DNA from: Flavobacterium undicola
GTDB taxonomy: Bacteria; Bacteroidota; Bacteroidia; Flavobacteriales; Flavobacteriaceae
Length of the DNA: 64,000 bases
Assembly: GCF_009909155.2 (NCBI RefSeq)
Contig: NZ_JAAAPM020000017.1
Coordinates: 24,568 to 88,567, forward strand
Reading direction: 5' to 3'
In this document: one piece after another, positions 9,851-19,406 of the stretch
Layout of the letters: each line of letters begins with the position of its first letter
Numbering within the stretch: position 1 is the first letter of the stretch
Notes under the pieces: generated by a model
Told to the model about the DNA's origin: nothing
Databases searched by the model: none
What the model saw: the letters and a program-made list of their open reading frames with translations, nothing else
Position numbers and translations under genes: made by a program

Positions 9851-10153
9851 TCAGTTTTTTCTTTTATAAAAAGTTTTACCAACTCTTTGAATATGTTCTA
9901 TTAAACTTTCGGATTTTAAATCCTTATAAATCGATATGTCAAATTTATAAGGAATAAAACTATCATCTAATTTATGCCATAATTCGTTCAAATCATCTTT
10001 GGTTACATCTCCTTTTAATGTAATGTCAATGTCTGAACCTTCCCTATAATTTCCCTTGGCTCTGGAACCATAGATAACTACCTCATCAATTGAAAGACAA
10101 TCTTCAAAAATCATCAAAATTTCCTGATAGCTTTTAGGATAAATTCCAAACAT
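9851..10153 (-). CDS. MNT-type nucleotidyltransferase domain protein (probable antitoxin)
   Basis: This 100-residue minimal nucleotidyltransferase has the signature GSRAKGNYREGSDIDI (about 29-44), i.e. the GSxxxG and DxD residues, and a third Asp in KFDISIY. MntA-type enzymes pair with a helical partner and can act as antitoxins that AMPylate a HEPN toxin. The upstream gene ends at the very base where this one starts, so the two are co-translated. The pair sits between parE and parC. Function as a toxin-antitoxin module is inferred from the family, not shown. Confidence 0.85.
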   Translation of the reverse strand: MFGIYPKSYQEILMIFEDCLSIDEVVIYGSRAKGNYREGSDIDITLKGDVTKDDLNELWHKLDDSFIPYKFDISIYKDLKSESLIEHIQRVGKTFYKRKN

Positions 10154-10563
10154 TATAAAAGGCTTTTCATTTTATTTTCAAAATCGATGAAAACAGGAAA
10201 ATAATCATTCAAAATGATTTCTAAAATAGCCAAAACCTCTTTCTCATCATAAATATGAGAAGTAAGATTTCTACTTTTAATCATATCTAACCAAATATCT
10301 CCTTTAGAAATAAGTCCAACATTAAAAGCTTCTTTCACGGCATTTTTACTACCATACAAGTCTGTTTTTCCTTGTTCTTCCAGAAAATCTTTCATTACTT
10401 TCCAAGACAATTCTTGAGAAACCTCAAAGGCTTGAATTACCCCTTGTAGTTCTAATTCAGTAAAGCCTCTTTCTTCTTTAAGTTGCTTAGCATTTTTTAA
10501 TTGCTTAAATGCATTTACAAAATGTTCAAACCTCTGTTTCCAACGAATATCTTGATTTTCCAT
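10153..10563 (-). CDS. HI0074-family/HEPN-like partner of the nucleotidyltransferase
   Basis: This 136-residue, mostly helical protein resembles the HI0074 nucleotidyltransferase-substrate-binding family. The recognisable pattern is RWKQRFEHFVNAFKQL at the start, then IQAFEVSQELSWKVMKDFLEEQG. Near the end comes SRNLTSHIY, which holds an R-x4-H motif typical of HEPN ribonucleases (R and H about residues 105-110). In this family the partner is either a toxin or a substrate-binding subunit. It starts 5 bases after parE on the same strand and overlaps the MNT gene by one base. Confidence 0.82.
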   Translation of the reverse strand: MENQDIRWKQRFEHFVNAFKQLKNAKQLKEERGFTELELQGVIQAFEVSQELSWKVMKDFLEEQGKTDLYGSKNAVKEAFNVGLISKGDIWLDMIKSRNLTSHIYDEKEVLAILEIILNDYFPVFIDFENKMKSLL

Positions 10564-10568
10564 AAATT

Positions 10569-12431
10569 CTAAGCTTCTTCAATTGTATCCAAATCCACCT
10601 TCAAATTCTTGATGATAAACTCTTGTCGGTCTGGAGTATTTTTACCCATATAGAATGACAACAACTGTTCTACCGAAGTATTTTTGTCCATCATAACAGG
10701 ATCCAATCGAATATCTTCACCAATAAAAAACTGAAACTCATTTGGCGAAATCTCTCCCAATCCCTTGAATCGGGTGATTTCTGGTTTGGGTTTTAATTTT
10801 TCAATAGCCGATTTTCGTTCTTCTTCAGAATAACAATAAATGGTTTCTTTTTTATTTCGAACTCTAAAAAGTGGCGTTTGCAAAATATACAAATGCCCTT
10901 CTTTGATTAACTCCGGAAAAAATTGCAGGAAAAAAGTAATCAACAACAATCGAATGTGCATTCCGTCAACATCGGCATCGGTTGCAATTACAATGTTGTT
11001 GTAACGCAGGTTTTCCATATCGTCCTCGATATCCAAAGCCGCTTGTAATAAGTTGAATTCTTCGTTTTCATAAACAATTTTTTTGCTCATTCCGTACGAA
11101 TTCAAAGGCTTCCCACGCAAACTAAATACGGCTTGTGTATTTACATCACGCGATTTAGTAATCGATCCGGAAGCCGAATCTCCCTCGGTAATAAAAAGCG
11201 TACTTTCTAAATATCTTGGATTCTTAATATCCGGTAAATGCACACGACAATCACGTAATTTTTTATTGTGTAAACTCGCTTTTTTTGCTCTGTCTTTGGC
11301 TAATTTTCGAATACCCGAAAGTTCTTTACGCTCTCTTTCGGCTTGCAAAATTTTGCGCAAAAGCAAATCGGCAGTTTCAGGATTTTTATGCAAATAATTA
11401 TCTAAATTATTTTTGATAAAATCATTTACAAAGGTACGCACTGATGGCATTCCGGGATCTGAACCCATATCAGTAGAACCTAATTTGGTTTTGGTTTGTG
11501 ATTCAAAAACAGGTTCCATTACCTTAACACTTATCGCACTGACAATGGATTTTCGAATATCAGAAGGTTCAAAACCTTTATTATAAAACTCACGAATGGT
11601 TTTTACAATTGCCTCACGAAAAGCCACTAAATGTGTTCCTCCCTGAGTGGTATTTTGTCCGTTTACAAAAGAATGGTATTCTTCGCTATATTGCGACTTA
11701 CTGTGAGTCAAAGCTATTTCAATATCATCTCCTTTGAGGTGAATGATTGGATAAACCATATCTTCGATAGCAATATTCTCATCTAATAAATCTTTCAATC
11801 CATTATCTGAAAAGTATTTTTCGCCATTATAAATTATCGTTAATCCTGTATTCAGGTAACAATAATTTTTGAGCATTTTCACTACATATTCATTACGGAA
11901 TTTATAGTTTTTAAAAATGGCTTCATCAGGGATAAAGGTAACCTTCGTTCCTTTGCGTTTGGTCGTGTCGACAACATCTTCTTCAATAACCAAATTACCA
12001 GCAGAGAACTCAGCCGCTTTTTGTTTGTCTTCTCTCACCGATTCTACACGGAAATAATTAGACAACGCATTCACTGCCTTGGTACCCACACCATTTAACC
12101 CAACAGATTTCTTAAATGCTAAGGAATCATACTTTCCACCAGTATTCATTTTAGAAACAACATCAACTACTTTCCCAAGCGGAATTCCACGTCCATAATC
12201 CCTTACGGCAACTGTTTTGTCTTTTATGGATACTTCAATAGTCTTACCGGCACCCATCACAAATTCGTCGATACAGTTATCGAGTACTTCTTTTAATAAA
12301 ATATAGATACCATCATCTGGCGAAGAACCGTCTCCTAATTTCCCAATGTACATTCCGGGACGCATACGGATATGCTCTTTCCAGTCGAGTGACCGAATAT
12401 TATCTTCGGTATATTTACTTTGATCTGACAT
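10569..12431 (-). CDS. parE: DNA topoisomerase IV subunit B
   Basis: This 620-residue ATPase subunit of topoisomerase IV has a GHKL ATP-binding domain at the N-terminus ([37 protein letters not shown]) and a transducer domain. A TOPRIM domain follows with [12 protein letters not shown] and the metal-binding Asp pair in [14 protein letters not shown]. Length matches ParE rather than the longer GyrB. The HEPN/MNT pair and parC follow on the same strand, so all four are likely one transcript. Confidence 0.95.
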   Translation of the reverse strand: MSDQSKYTEDNIRSLDWKEHIRMRPGMYIGKLGDGSSPDDGIYILLKEVLDNCIDEFVMGAGKTIEVSIKDKTVAVRDYGRGIPLGKVVDVVSKMNTGGKYDSLAFKKSVGLNGVGTKAVNALSNYFRVESVREDKQKAAEFSAGNLVIEEDVVDTTKRKGTKVTFIPDEAIFKNYKFRNEYVVKMLKNYCYLNTGLTIIYNGEKYFSDNGLKDLLDENIAIEDMVYPIIHLKGDDIEIALTHSKSQYSEEYHSFVNGQNTTQGGTHLVAFREAIVKTIREFYNKGFEPSDIRKSIVSAISVKVMEPVFESQTKTKLGSTDMGSDPGMPSVRTFVNDFIKNNLDNYLHKNPETADLLLRKILQAERERKELSGIRKLAKDRAKKASLHNKKLRDCRVHLPDIKNPRYLESTLFITEGDSASGSITKSRDVNTQAVFSLRGKPLNSYGMSKKIVYENEEFNLLQAALDIEDDMENLRYNNIVIATDADVDGMHIRLLLITFFLQFFPELIKEGHLYILQTPLFRVRNKKETIYCYSEEERKSAIEKLKPKPEITRFKGLGEISPNEFQFFIGEDIRLDPVMMDKNTSVEQLLSFYMGKNTPDRQEFIIKNLKVDLDTIEEA

Positions 12432-12544
12432 TTAAATTTTGTGGATTTTGTGCTAATATAGTGTATTTCGGAAGATTTTTAAAATGATATTTATCAAAGT
12501 TATCAAGAATATTTTCGACAAAATTCAAGACCTTATATTAAATT

Positions 12545-13588
12545 CTACAGAACATTTCTGTACCAGAATTCAGTATTATTGCTACTTTTAGTATTAAACA
12601 ATTCCCCCATTTCAGGAACAATAAAATTCAGCTTTTCACTTGCTGCTTTTTCAACAAATCGTTCCACAGGTTCTTTCCAGGAATGTTGAGCCAATGCAAA
12701 TCCTACCCAATGAACCGGCATCATATTTTGCACTCCGGCATCAATTGCCGCTTGAACACTTTCTTCCGGATACATATGAATTTGGTACCAATTTTCATTG
12801 TATTGCCCACATTCCATAAAAGCAAAATCAAATGGTCCTAGTTGAGTTCCAATAGTTTTAAAATGATTACCATAACCACTATCGCCACTAAACCAAATAT
12901 TTTCTTCTTCAGTTTTAAAAGCCCATCCTCCCCAAAGCGATTTGGCTCTATCTGTCAATCCCCTTCCCGAAAAATGACGTGTAGGCGTAAACGTAATTTT
13001 GATGTTTTCAAAAACAGATTCTTCCCACCAATTAAACTCAGTTATTTTTTCTGAATCAATTCCCCAGGAAACCAAATGTCTTTTCACACCTAAAGCCACA
13101 TAAAATTGTTTTGTTTTGTTTTTAAGTTTCAAAATACTATCATAATCCAAGTGATCATAATGGTCGTGGGAAATTAAAACCAAATCAATTTCAGGAAATT
13201 CATCAATCAAATCTAAAGTTCCCTCACTGAAACGTTTTACTTTGAAAGGAGCAATAGGCGCCGCATCTGAACCAAACATGGGATCAATTAGAATAGTTGC
13301 ATGATTCAGTCGCATTAAAATTTCCGAATGCCCATACCAAATACTCTTCATCAAATGATTTCCTGATTCGAATTTTTCTTTATCGAAAGGCAAAATCGGC
13401 AATGATTTCAAAGGTTCTCTGTCTGTCTTTTTACAAAATTGTTTATGCAAAAATTTAGGCAAATTTGACAAAGAAAATTCCATGGTGGTTTCTTCTAAAT
13501 TTTCAAAAATTTTACCATTCCAATAAGTCGATTTAGAATACTTTTCTAAATCTAATTTTGAAGGCCTTGCTCCAAATTGTTTTCGCAT
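12545..13588 (-). CDS. MBL-fold metallohydrolase, NAPE-PLD-like
   Basis: This 347-residue protein has the metallo-beta-lactamase motif SHDHYDHLDY (HxHxDH), a second metal region FTPTRHFSGRG, and the Asp ligand in IWFSGDSGYGNHF. MPVHWVGFALAQHSW lies near the end. This pattern and the N-terminal FGARPS segment match N-acyl-phosphatidylethanolamine phospholipase D-like bacterial proteins. No signal peptide is visible, so it is probably cytoplasmic. The physiological lipid substrate is not known. It lies 41 bases downstream of an FMN reductase gene on the same strand. Confidence 0.85.
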   Translation of the reverse strand: MRKQFGARPSKLDLEKYSKSTYWNGKIFENLEETTMEFSLSNLPKFLHKQFCKKTDREPLKSLPILPFDKEKFESGNHLMKSIWYGHSEILMRLNHATILIDPMFGSDAAPIAPFKVKRFSEGTLDLIDEFPEIDLVLISHDHYDHLDYDSILKLKNKTKQFYVALGVKRHLVSWGIDSEKITEFNWWEESVFENIKITFTPTRHFSGRGLTDRAKSLWGGWAFKTEEENIWFSGDSGYGNHFKTIGTQLGPFDFAFMECGQYNENWYQIHMYPEESVQAAIDAGVQNMMPVHWVGFALAQHSWKEPVERFVEKAASEKLNFIVPEMGELFNTKSSNNTEFWYRNVL

Positions 13589-13629
13589 ATTCCTTTATTT
13601 TAATCCTAAATTATTCTATCAAAAAAAGA

Positions 13630-14151
13630 TTAAATCCCTTTAACAATCCCCTTCAACTGATTATCAAATTCTTCATTAGAAATCTTTCCGTTTACTACGT
13701 CAAAATTAGCATCAAAACTAGGCAATGAAAATGTCGCTTTTATATCGGCTCCATAACGTGGAAAAGCATTTTTGGCAATTTCAAGAACATTTGACCCACC
13801 TCTTCCTCCTGGCGAAGTAGCCATAAGTAGCATCGGTTTTTGCTGAAAAACTTTTACAGTAATCCTGGAACACCAGTCGAATAAATTCTTGAAAGCTGCG
13901 GAGTAATTACTATTGTTTTCGGCAAGCGAAACCACTAAAAAATCAGCACTAGCGATTTTAGCTAAAAAAGCTTTCGCTAATTCATGTTGGCCTATTTCTA
14001 CTTCGATATCCACACTAAACAAAGGCATTTGATAATCATTCAAATCCAATACTTCTACTTCGGTATTTTCGAAAAGTGAAGCAGCATAAGTAGCTAATTT
14101 TTTATTGATGGAATTTTTACTTGGACTGGCTCCAAAGGCTATAATTTTCAT
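13630..14151 (-). CDS. NADPH-dependent FMN reductase family protein
   Basis: This 173-residue flavodoxin-fold protein starts MKIIAFGASPSKNSINKKLA, the phosphate-binding loop of NAD(P)H:FMN/quinone reductases. ADFLVVSLAENNSNYSAAFKNLFDW follows, and then the flavin-contact loop ATSPGGRGGSNVLE. It probably reduces flavin or quinones with NAD(P)H in the cytoplasm. A decayed second copy of this gene type is present at 17027-17192. It lies between the NAPE-PLD-like gene and the hybrid kinase gene on the same strand. Confidence 0.87.
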   Translation of the reverse strand: MKIIAFGASPSKNSINKKLATYAASLFENTEVEVLDLNDYQMPLFSVDIEVEIGQHELAKAFLAKIASADFLVVSLAENNSNYSAAFKNLFDWCSRITVKVFQQKPMLLMATSPGGRGGSNVLEIAKNAFPRYGADIKATFSLPSFDANFDVVNGKISNEEFDNQLKGIVKGI

Positions 14152-14221
14152 AGATATTTATTTTGATTAAAAGTAACAAAATTTAGATATCTATTGCACA
14201 AAAAGAAGGTTTCAAAAGAAA

Positions 14222-15736
14222 TTATTTATAGTATTTTCTTAATTTCATATTTAATTCTTTTGGATTAAATGGTTTTATAATATACTCATTCAAACCAATT
14301 TTTAATCCCTTTTCAAGATAACTATAAGAAGATGAAGCAGTCAATGCAATAATTGGGATTAACGAATTGGTACTCCTTATGATCGCTGTTGCTTCATAAC
14401 CATCCATTACTGGCATTGACAAATCCATTAAAATCAAATCGTATTCATTTGACTTATATTTTTCAACTGCAATAAGTCCGTTCTCTGCAGTATCAACATC
14501 TACACTCCATTGCTTTAATATTTTTTCTGCAATTTTGATATTAATTAAATTATCTTCCACCAGAAGAATTCTCAATCCGTCCAGACTTTCTTCTTTATAA
14601 TCATGATGCACAATACTTTTCTTTAATTCCAAATTTGTAGAAAAAAAAGGTAATTCCAGAACAAAACTAAAATTAGATCCAACATCTATTTCACTTTGCA
14701 ATTCGATATCTGAATTCAACAAATGGAGTAGTTTTTTTGTTATCGCTAACCCTAAACCTGTTCCTCCAAATTGCCTGGTTGTTTTCACTTCTGCCTGTTC
14801 AAATTTTTGAAAAATAGATTTAAACTTCTCTACATCAATTCCAATTCCGCTATCGATAATTTGAACTTTGAAAACAGAAATAGTATCCTTTTGTTTAATC
14901 TGGTCAACTTTAATTTGAATCAATCCATTTTTAGTGAATTTTATGGCATTCGAAACTAAATTTGTAATGATTTGACCAATCCTTAAAGGGTCGCTAATTA
15001 TATTGGGAGTAAAATTGTCATCAATAATTACCTCAATCTTATTTAAATTTTCTGATGCTTTTATTTCTAAGGATTTTGCTATATGTGTAACCAATTCTTT
15101 AAAATCAAACGGAATTTTTTCAAGATCAATTTTCCCGGCTTCTATTTTATTAAAATCTAAAATATCATTTATGAGCATGTATAAATTTTGTGCCGAATAC
15201 TTTAAAACCCCCAGATTTTCCTGGAAACTATTTAATGTATTTTCTTTCTCCATAATGTAAATCAAACCAATGATTGCATTTAACGGAGTCCTAATTTCAT
15301 GACTCATAATGGAGAGAAAATCCGACTTGGCTTCATTGGCTTTTTCAGCATTCATTTTGGCCGAATACAATTCATTTTGAAAATCTCTTTTATATTCTAT
15401 TTCATTACGCAAGATTTGCAACAAATTATTTGAATCATCCCCGTTTTGAAATTTTATTTCATTATTATTTAATTGCTTTATAGCTTGAATTAAGTTATTC
15501 TGTATATTTTCTTTTTTCCCTAATTCTGATTTTAATTTTTGATTTATTTTATAATATTCCAAATCATTCAAACGGGAAGATTGTTCAAACAACTCTGCAT
15601 CTTTTTCAAAATTCAAATACGAAAGATTGACAACTTCAATAAAATTTTGAAGAGCCTCATTATTAGCAATGAAGTCATCCGAAAAATGTTTTTTTATTTG
15701 CCTATTAAGTTGTCTATGTATATTTTCTTTGTCCAT
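14222..15736 (-). CDS. Cytoplasmic hybrid sensor histidine kinase with receiver domain
   Basis: The protein has 504 residues. An N-terminal helical coiled-coil region of about 135 residues has no transmembrane segment and no PAS domain. HisKA follows with phospho-acceptor His about 146 (FLSIMSHEIRTPLNAI). The ATPase domain has NLVSNAIKFTKNG, DSGIGI and GGTGLGLAI. A C-terminal receiver domain (about 390-504) has LLVEDN, Asp in LILMDLSMPVMDG, and Lys in IIKPFNPKE. It has no output DNA-binding domain, so the phosphate must pass to another protein. It begins 3 bases after a FIST-domain gene, which is the likely input. Confidence 0.92.
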   Translation of the reverse strand: MDKENIHRQLNRQIKKHFSDDFIANNEALQNFIEVVNLSYLNFEKDAELFEQSSRLNDLEYYKINQKLKSELGKKENIQNNLIQAIKQLNNNEIKFQNGDDSNNLLQILRNEIEYKRDFQNELYSAKMNAEKANEAKSDFLSIMSHEIRTPLNAIIGLIYIMEKENTLNSFQENLGVLKYSAQNLYMLINDILDFNKIEAGKIDLEKIPFDFKELVTHIAKSLEIKASENLNKIEVIIDDNFTPNIISDPLRIGQIITNLVSNAIKFTKNGLIQIKVDQIKQKDTISVFKVQIIDSGIGIDVEKFKSIFQKFEQAEVKTTRQFGGTGLGLAITKKLLHLLNSDIELQSEIDVGSNFSFVLELPFFSTNLELKKSIVHHDYKEESLDGLRILLVEDNLINIKIAEKILKQWSVDVDTAENGLIAVEKYKSNEYDLILMDLSMPVMDGYEATAIIRSTNSLIPIIALTASSSYSYLEKGLKIGLNEYIIKPFNPKELNMKLRKYYK

Positions 15737-15739
15737 TTA

Positions 15740-16882
15740 TCATTCTTCGTAAATAGTTGCAATGGTCATCGTTTGGTTATGTAACTCACAGGCTACTTTT
15801 TTTAGTGTTGGAGAAATTTCACCATAAGAGTAAAAACCACAAACTAATGTGTCTTCCCCAAAAACTTCTTTTACCACTTCAAGTTCTTCTTCAATTCTAT
15901 TACCCAGAACAATTTTTCGGCCTACACAACTCACCAACAAGGCTAATTTAGGCTTTGTTGATTGCTCCGAAAATGTCTGTAAAGCAGCGTTGTAAGAAGC
16001 ATCTATAAGTTTATCCAAATTTCCTTTCATTAATCTAACAAAAGAACCCTGAGGAATATTACCTGCAAAAGTCATTGATTTTTTACCTTCATCTATTGAT
16101 AAAATGGTTCTTACAACGGGAGTCGCTTTTATATTTTCTTTCATAGAAAGCGGAAAATATAATGATGAACTCGGCAATTCTTCGGCATATTTTCCAAGAT
16201 ATTCTTTATACAAGTCCAATGCAAACCGATCTCCTATTTTATACAATACATTCTTTTCTGAAAGCGTAACTTCCCTTTCCGGACCAAAATCGCTCCAACC
16301 TCCTTCAGAACCAAAACCAAAATGAATCGCATCGCCATAAAAACCAACAGCAACAACCTTTCCCTGAGAAGCATCACTGTTTAAGCCAACAATGGTTTTT
16401 TCGAATTTATATTCATCACCTGCCAGTCCTCCAAAAATTGGAATTTTCCCTTTGGTTTGTTTTATGAGTTCGTTTATGAGTTCCGTCCCATTAACAAAAC
16501 TGCCTTCTGAAAGAATTAATATTGATTTGAGGTCTTCCTTAAAAAGATCTTTCTTAATCATCTCTCCTAATTCCTCAATATTAAAATTATTCAGAATATC
16601 AATTTCAGAAACCTTTATAGCTGTTTTTTCAAAATTTATTGCCGTGGCTACAATACTGTTTTCAACTAAACTGGTATTCGAAATTTGTCCTGAAGTAGAA
16701 CAAATGACAATATCCGCTTCTGGATATAACTCTTTTATTTTTTTGTATGGTAATATATCATCTAATAAAACTCTTTCACCAAAAGCCAGCACCAGATTTG
16801 CTTTATTTGAATCAAAACCATCGGAAGAAAAAAGAACTTTACCTTCCTTCTTATCATTAATAATGATTTGTTGAAGTTTCAT
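15740..16882 (-). CDS. FIST N- and C-domain signal transduction protein
   Basis: This 380-residue protein contains FIST-N (about 25-215; ADIVICSTSGQI, IPIFGGLAGDEYKF) and FIST-C (about 220-360; LVSCVGRKIVLGNRIEEELE, LVCGFYSYGEISP). FIST domains are predicted ligand sensors, with small molecules or amino-acid-like ligands suggested. In several bacteria they sit next to histidine kinases or cyclic-di-GMP enzymes, and some take part in nitric oxide signalling. No signal peptide or membrane helix is visible. The hybrid kinase gene starts 3 bases after the stop, which suggests a two-protein sensor-kinase unit. Confidence 0.9.
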   Translation of the reverse strand: MKLQQIIINDKKEGKVLFSSDGFDSNKANLVLAFGERVLLDDILPYKKIKELYPEADIVICSTSGQISNTSLVENSIVATAINFEKTAIKVSEIDILNNFNIEELGEMIKKDLFKEDLKSILILSEGSFVNGTELINELIKQTKGKIPIFGGLAGDEYKFEKTIVGLNSDASQGKVVAVGFYGDAIHFGFGSEGGWSDFGPEREVTLSEKNVLYKIGDRFALDLYKEYLGKYAEELPSSSLYFPLSMKENIKATPVVRTILSIDEGKKSMTFAGNIPQGSFVRLMKGNLDKLIDASYNAALQTFSEQSTKPKLALLVSCVGRKIVLGNRIEEELEVVKEVFGEDTLVCGFYSYGEISPTLKKVACELHNQTMTIATIYEE

Positions 16883-17026
16883 GGCTAAAATATTTGGGAT
16901 TTGGACACATAAAGCAACGAAAATATTTCCACAAAAACAAAAAAAACCTACAAAATCAGTTTAACAACAGCTGTTTACGATATGATAAATTATTTTAAAC
17001 TTTCTCAGATTCCCACATCACTCCTT

Positions 17027-17192
17027 TGCTACATTAAAATTAGCATCAAATCTAGGTAATTAAAAAGTTGCTTTATATTGGTTAACAAGGAAAGGTCTAT
17101 TTGGTAGTCTCGAGAACGTTTTGCAAAAGCTCTTCTATATGGAAAAATAAGTAGCCATTATTAGGGTTTCCGCTAAAAGCGATTATTTTTTT
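17027..17192 (-). pseudogene. Decayed remnant of an FMN reductase gene
   Basis: Read on the minus strand, this segment starts with codons for KIIAFSG, the typical N-terminus of NADPH-dependent FMN reductases, then has an internal deletion. About 130 bases follow that align with the intact reductase gene at 13630-14151. Matching parts are ATGGCTACTT, then GTTCT(C/T)GA followed by ACCAAA/GCCAAA, and ATTTGATGCTAATTTT against GTTTTGATGCTAATTTT. Several in-frame stops (TAG, TAA, TGA) and frame changes make it non-coding. The rest of the roughly 300-base gap (16883-17026) shows nothing else I can support. Confidence 0.72.
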
Positions 17193-18121
17193 TTATTTCT
17201 ATTTAAAATTGGATCAATTTCTATGATTTCTTTTTTTATCCGTACCGAATACCTATTGGGTTGAATATCAACACCAAAATTCTTAGCATATACTTTTGTG
17301 AATTCAGCACCAAAATACAGAATTATTGCCGAATAATACACCCAAACCAAAATTATTATTACTGAACCCGCAGCTCCATACACCGTAGCGACTGATGAAC
17401 TTCCTAAATAAAACCCTATGATAAACTTACCTATTATAAAAAACAACGAAGTAAAAGATGCTCCTATTAAAGCATCTCTCCTTTTGATAATTCCGTCAGG
17501 AAGTGTTCTGAAAATAATGGTAAACAACAAGGTAATTATAGCAAAAACTATGATAACATTAACTACGTAAAAAAAGTAAAAAGTGCTATCAGGAAAGTAA
17601 TTCATAATCCGTTCACTCAATAAATCCAATACTGTATTAACCATTAAACTAACCAACATTAAAAATCCTACGGAAGCAATCATAGAGAAAGACATCAACC
17701 TGTTCTGGATAAATTTCTTCAATCCTCGTTTAGGTTTTGCACTAATTCCCCATATATAATTAATAGAACTTTGAATTTCAGCAAAAACACCAGAAGCTCC
17801 AATAAACAACATCACTACACCAAAAATACTCACAAAGACATTACTATCAGCAAGAGCCACATTCTTAATAGCATCTTGGATTTGGATTGCAGCATCATTA
17901 CCTATCAAATCATTAATTTGTCCGTATAATTTACCCGTAACCGCTTCTTCTCCAAAGAAAAAACCACAAATTGTAATAATGATAATCAACAATGGAGGAA
18001 GTGCAAAAATGGTATAATAGGACAATGCAGCACTTAATTTGATGGCATTATCATCTAAGAAAGCAAAACCACTTTCTTTTAAAAGAAATCCTGTTTTCGA
18101 TAAAAATTCTTTGGGTTTCAT
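17183..18121 (-). CDS. YihY/UPF0761 (BrkB-like) inner-membrane protein
   Basis: A 312-residue protein of the YihY/virulence factor BrkB family, with about six membrane helices. Recognisable segments are DDNAIKLSAALSYYTIFALPPLLI, a GASGVFAEIQSSINYIWGI stretch, and the late YGAAGSVIIILVWVYYSAIILYFGAEFTK signature. The function of the family is unsettled; it is not an RNase despite older names. A longer frame starts at 18157, but a promoter-like TAAATTTG (18145-18152, minus) lies inside it and MKPKEFLSKTG at 18121 fits relatives better, so I chose 18121. Confidence 0.87.
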   Translation of the reverse strand: MKPKEFLSKTGFLLKESGFAFLDDNAIKLSAALSYYTIFALPPLLIIIITICGFFFGEEAVTGKLYGQINDLIGNDAAIQIQDAIKNVALADSNVFVSIFGVVMLFIGASGVFAEIQSSINYIWGISAKPKRGLKKFIQNRLMSFSMIASVGFLMLVSLMVNTVLDLLSERIMNYFPDSTFYFFYVVNVIIVFAIITLLFTIIFRTLPDGIIKRRDALIGASFTSLFFIIGKFIIGFYLGSSSVATVYGAAGSVIIILVWVYYSAIILYFGAEFTKVYAKNFGVDIQPNRYSVRIKKEIIEIDPILNRNKKK

Positions 18122-18248
18122 TTTTTCAATTTTTACAATCCTTTCAAATTTAAGCATTTCAGAATATAAAAATTTTCAATATTTATTTTAAAATTTACAT
18201 TATAACCATGCGGTATTATTTCTGTCCTACGCATTTTTCCATAAAAAA

Positions 18249-18280
18249 AACTGCTCAATTGCTTGAACAGTTTTCTCTAT
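18249..18280 (-). terminator. Terminator of ychF
   Basis: On the minus strand a 10-bp stem with one G-T pair (AACTGTTCAA / TTGAGCAGTT) and a GCAA loop is followed by a run of eight T. It lies about 40 bases after the ychF stop. Confidence 0.8.
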
Positions 18281-18311
18281 TTTCTTTATTCTATTTTCTT
18301 TATTCCAAAAA

Positions 18312-19406
18312 CTACACATTAAAACGGAAATGCATCACATCACCATCTTTAACGATATATTCTTTTCCTTCTACTTTAAATTTCCCTGCTTCTTTTGCTT
18401 TCGCTTCTGAACCGTATTGAACATAATCCTCATACGAAATTACTTCGGCACGGATGAATCCTTTTTCAAAATCAGTATGAATAACTCCCGCAGCCTGTGG
18501 CGCAGTAGATCCAATATTGATAGTCCAGGCACGAACTTCTTTAACACCAGCCGTGAAATAGGTTTGTTGTTTCAACAATTTATAAGCAGCACGAATTAAT
18601 ACAGAAGCTCCTGGCTCAGTCAATCCCATATCTTCAAGAAAAACTTGACGCTCTTCATAACTTTCTAATTCAGTAATATCAGCTTCTGCTCCCACTGAAA
18701 GGATAATAACTTCAGCATCTTCGTCTTTTACTAATTCACGAACTTGGTCTACGTATTTATTTCCGTTTACTGCTGAATTTTCATCTACATTACAAACATA
18801 CAATACTGGTTTTGCAGTAATTAATTGAAAAGTTTCGAATAAAATTTCCTCATCATTATTTTGAGGCGTAACCGTTCTAGCCGATTTTGCTTGCAATAAA
18901 ACCTCTCTAATTCTATCTAAAAGTGCTTTTTCAGTTTGCGCTTCTTTATTTCCTGTTTTAGCCGCACGATTTACTTTTTCCAAACGTTTTTCAACAGTTT
19001 CTAAATCTTTCAACTGTAATTCGATATCAATCGTTTCTTTATCACGAATTGGATTCACATTTCCATCAACGTGAACAATATTATCATTATCAAAACAACG
19101 CAACACATGAATAATCGCATTACACTCTCTAATGTTTCCTAAGAATTGATTTCCAAGACCTTCTCCTTTACTTGCTCCTTTTACTAAACCTGCAATATCA
19201 ACAATATCAACAGTTGCCATTTGAACGCGTTCTGGCTTTACTAATTCTTCTAATTTGTTGATACGTGGATCAGGTACATTTACCACACCAATATTAGGTT
19301 CGATAGTACAAAACGGAAAGTTTGCACTTTGCGCCTTAGCATTAGACAAACAATTAAATAAAGTTGATTTCCCTACATTTGGTAATCCTACAATTCCTGC
19401 TTTCAT
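18312..19406 (-). CDS. ychF: Redox-regulated ribosome-binding ATPase/GTPase YchF (Obg family)
   Basis: This 364-residue protein has the full YchF architecture. The G domain has GLPNVGKSTLFNCLSNA (G1), DIAGLVKGASKGEGLGNQFL (G3 and family-specific), and CNVDEN (NKxE position, altered as in YchF). A coiled-coil insertion lies at about 130-200. A C-terminal TGS domain has RAWTINIGSTAPQAAGVIH and ends in VKDGDVMHFRFNV. It binds ATP more strongly than GTP and acts on translation and stress. A -7-like TATATTTG lies at 19469-19476 on the minus strand. Confidence 0.96.
   Translation of the reverse strand: MKAGIVGLPNVGKSTLFNCLSNAKAQSANFPFCTIEPNIGVVNVPDPRINKLEELVKPERVQMATVDIVDIAGLVKGASKGEGLGNQFLGNIRECNAIIHVLRCFDNDNIVHVDGNVNPIRDKETIDIELQLKDLETVEKRLEKVNRAAKTGNKEAQTEKALLDRIREVLLQAKSARTVTPQNNDEEILFETFQLITAKPVLYVCNVDENSAVNGNKYVDQVRELVKDEDAEVIILSVGAEADITELESYEERQVFLEDMGLTEPGASVLIRAAYKLLKQQTYFTAGVKEVRAWTINIGSTAPQAAGVIHTDFEKGFIRAEVISYEDYVQYGSEAKAKEAGKFKVEGKEYIVKDGDVMHFRFNV

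Noticed and set aside
16392..16874. 160-residue plus-strand frame opposite the FIST gene
   Set aside because: Antisense shadow; low-complexity composition from Lys/Glu codons read in reverse.
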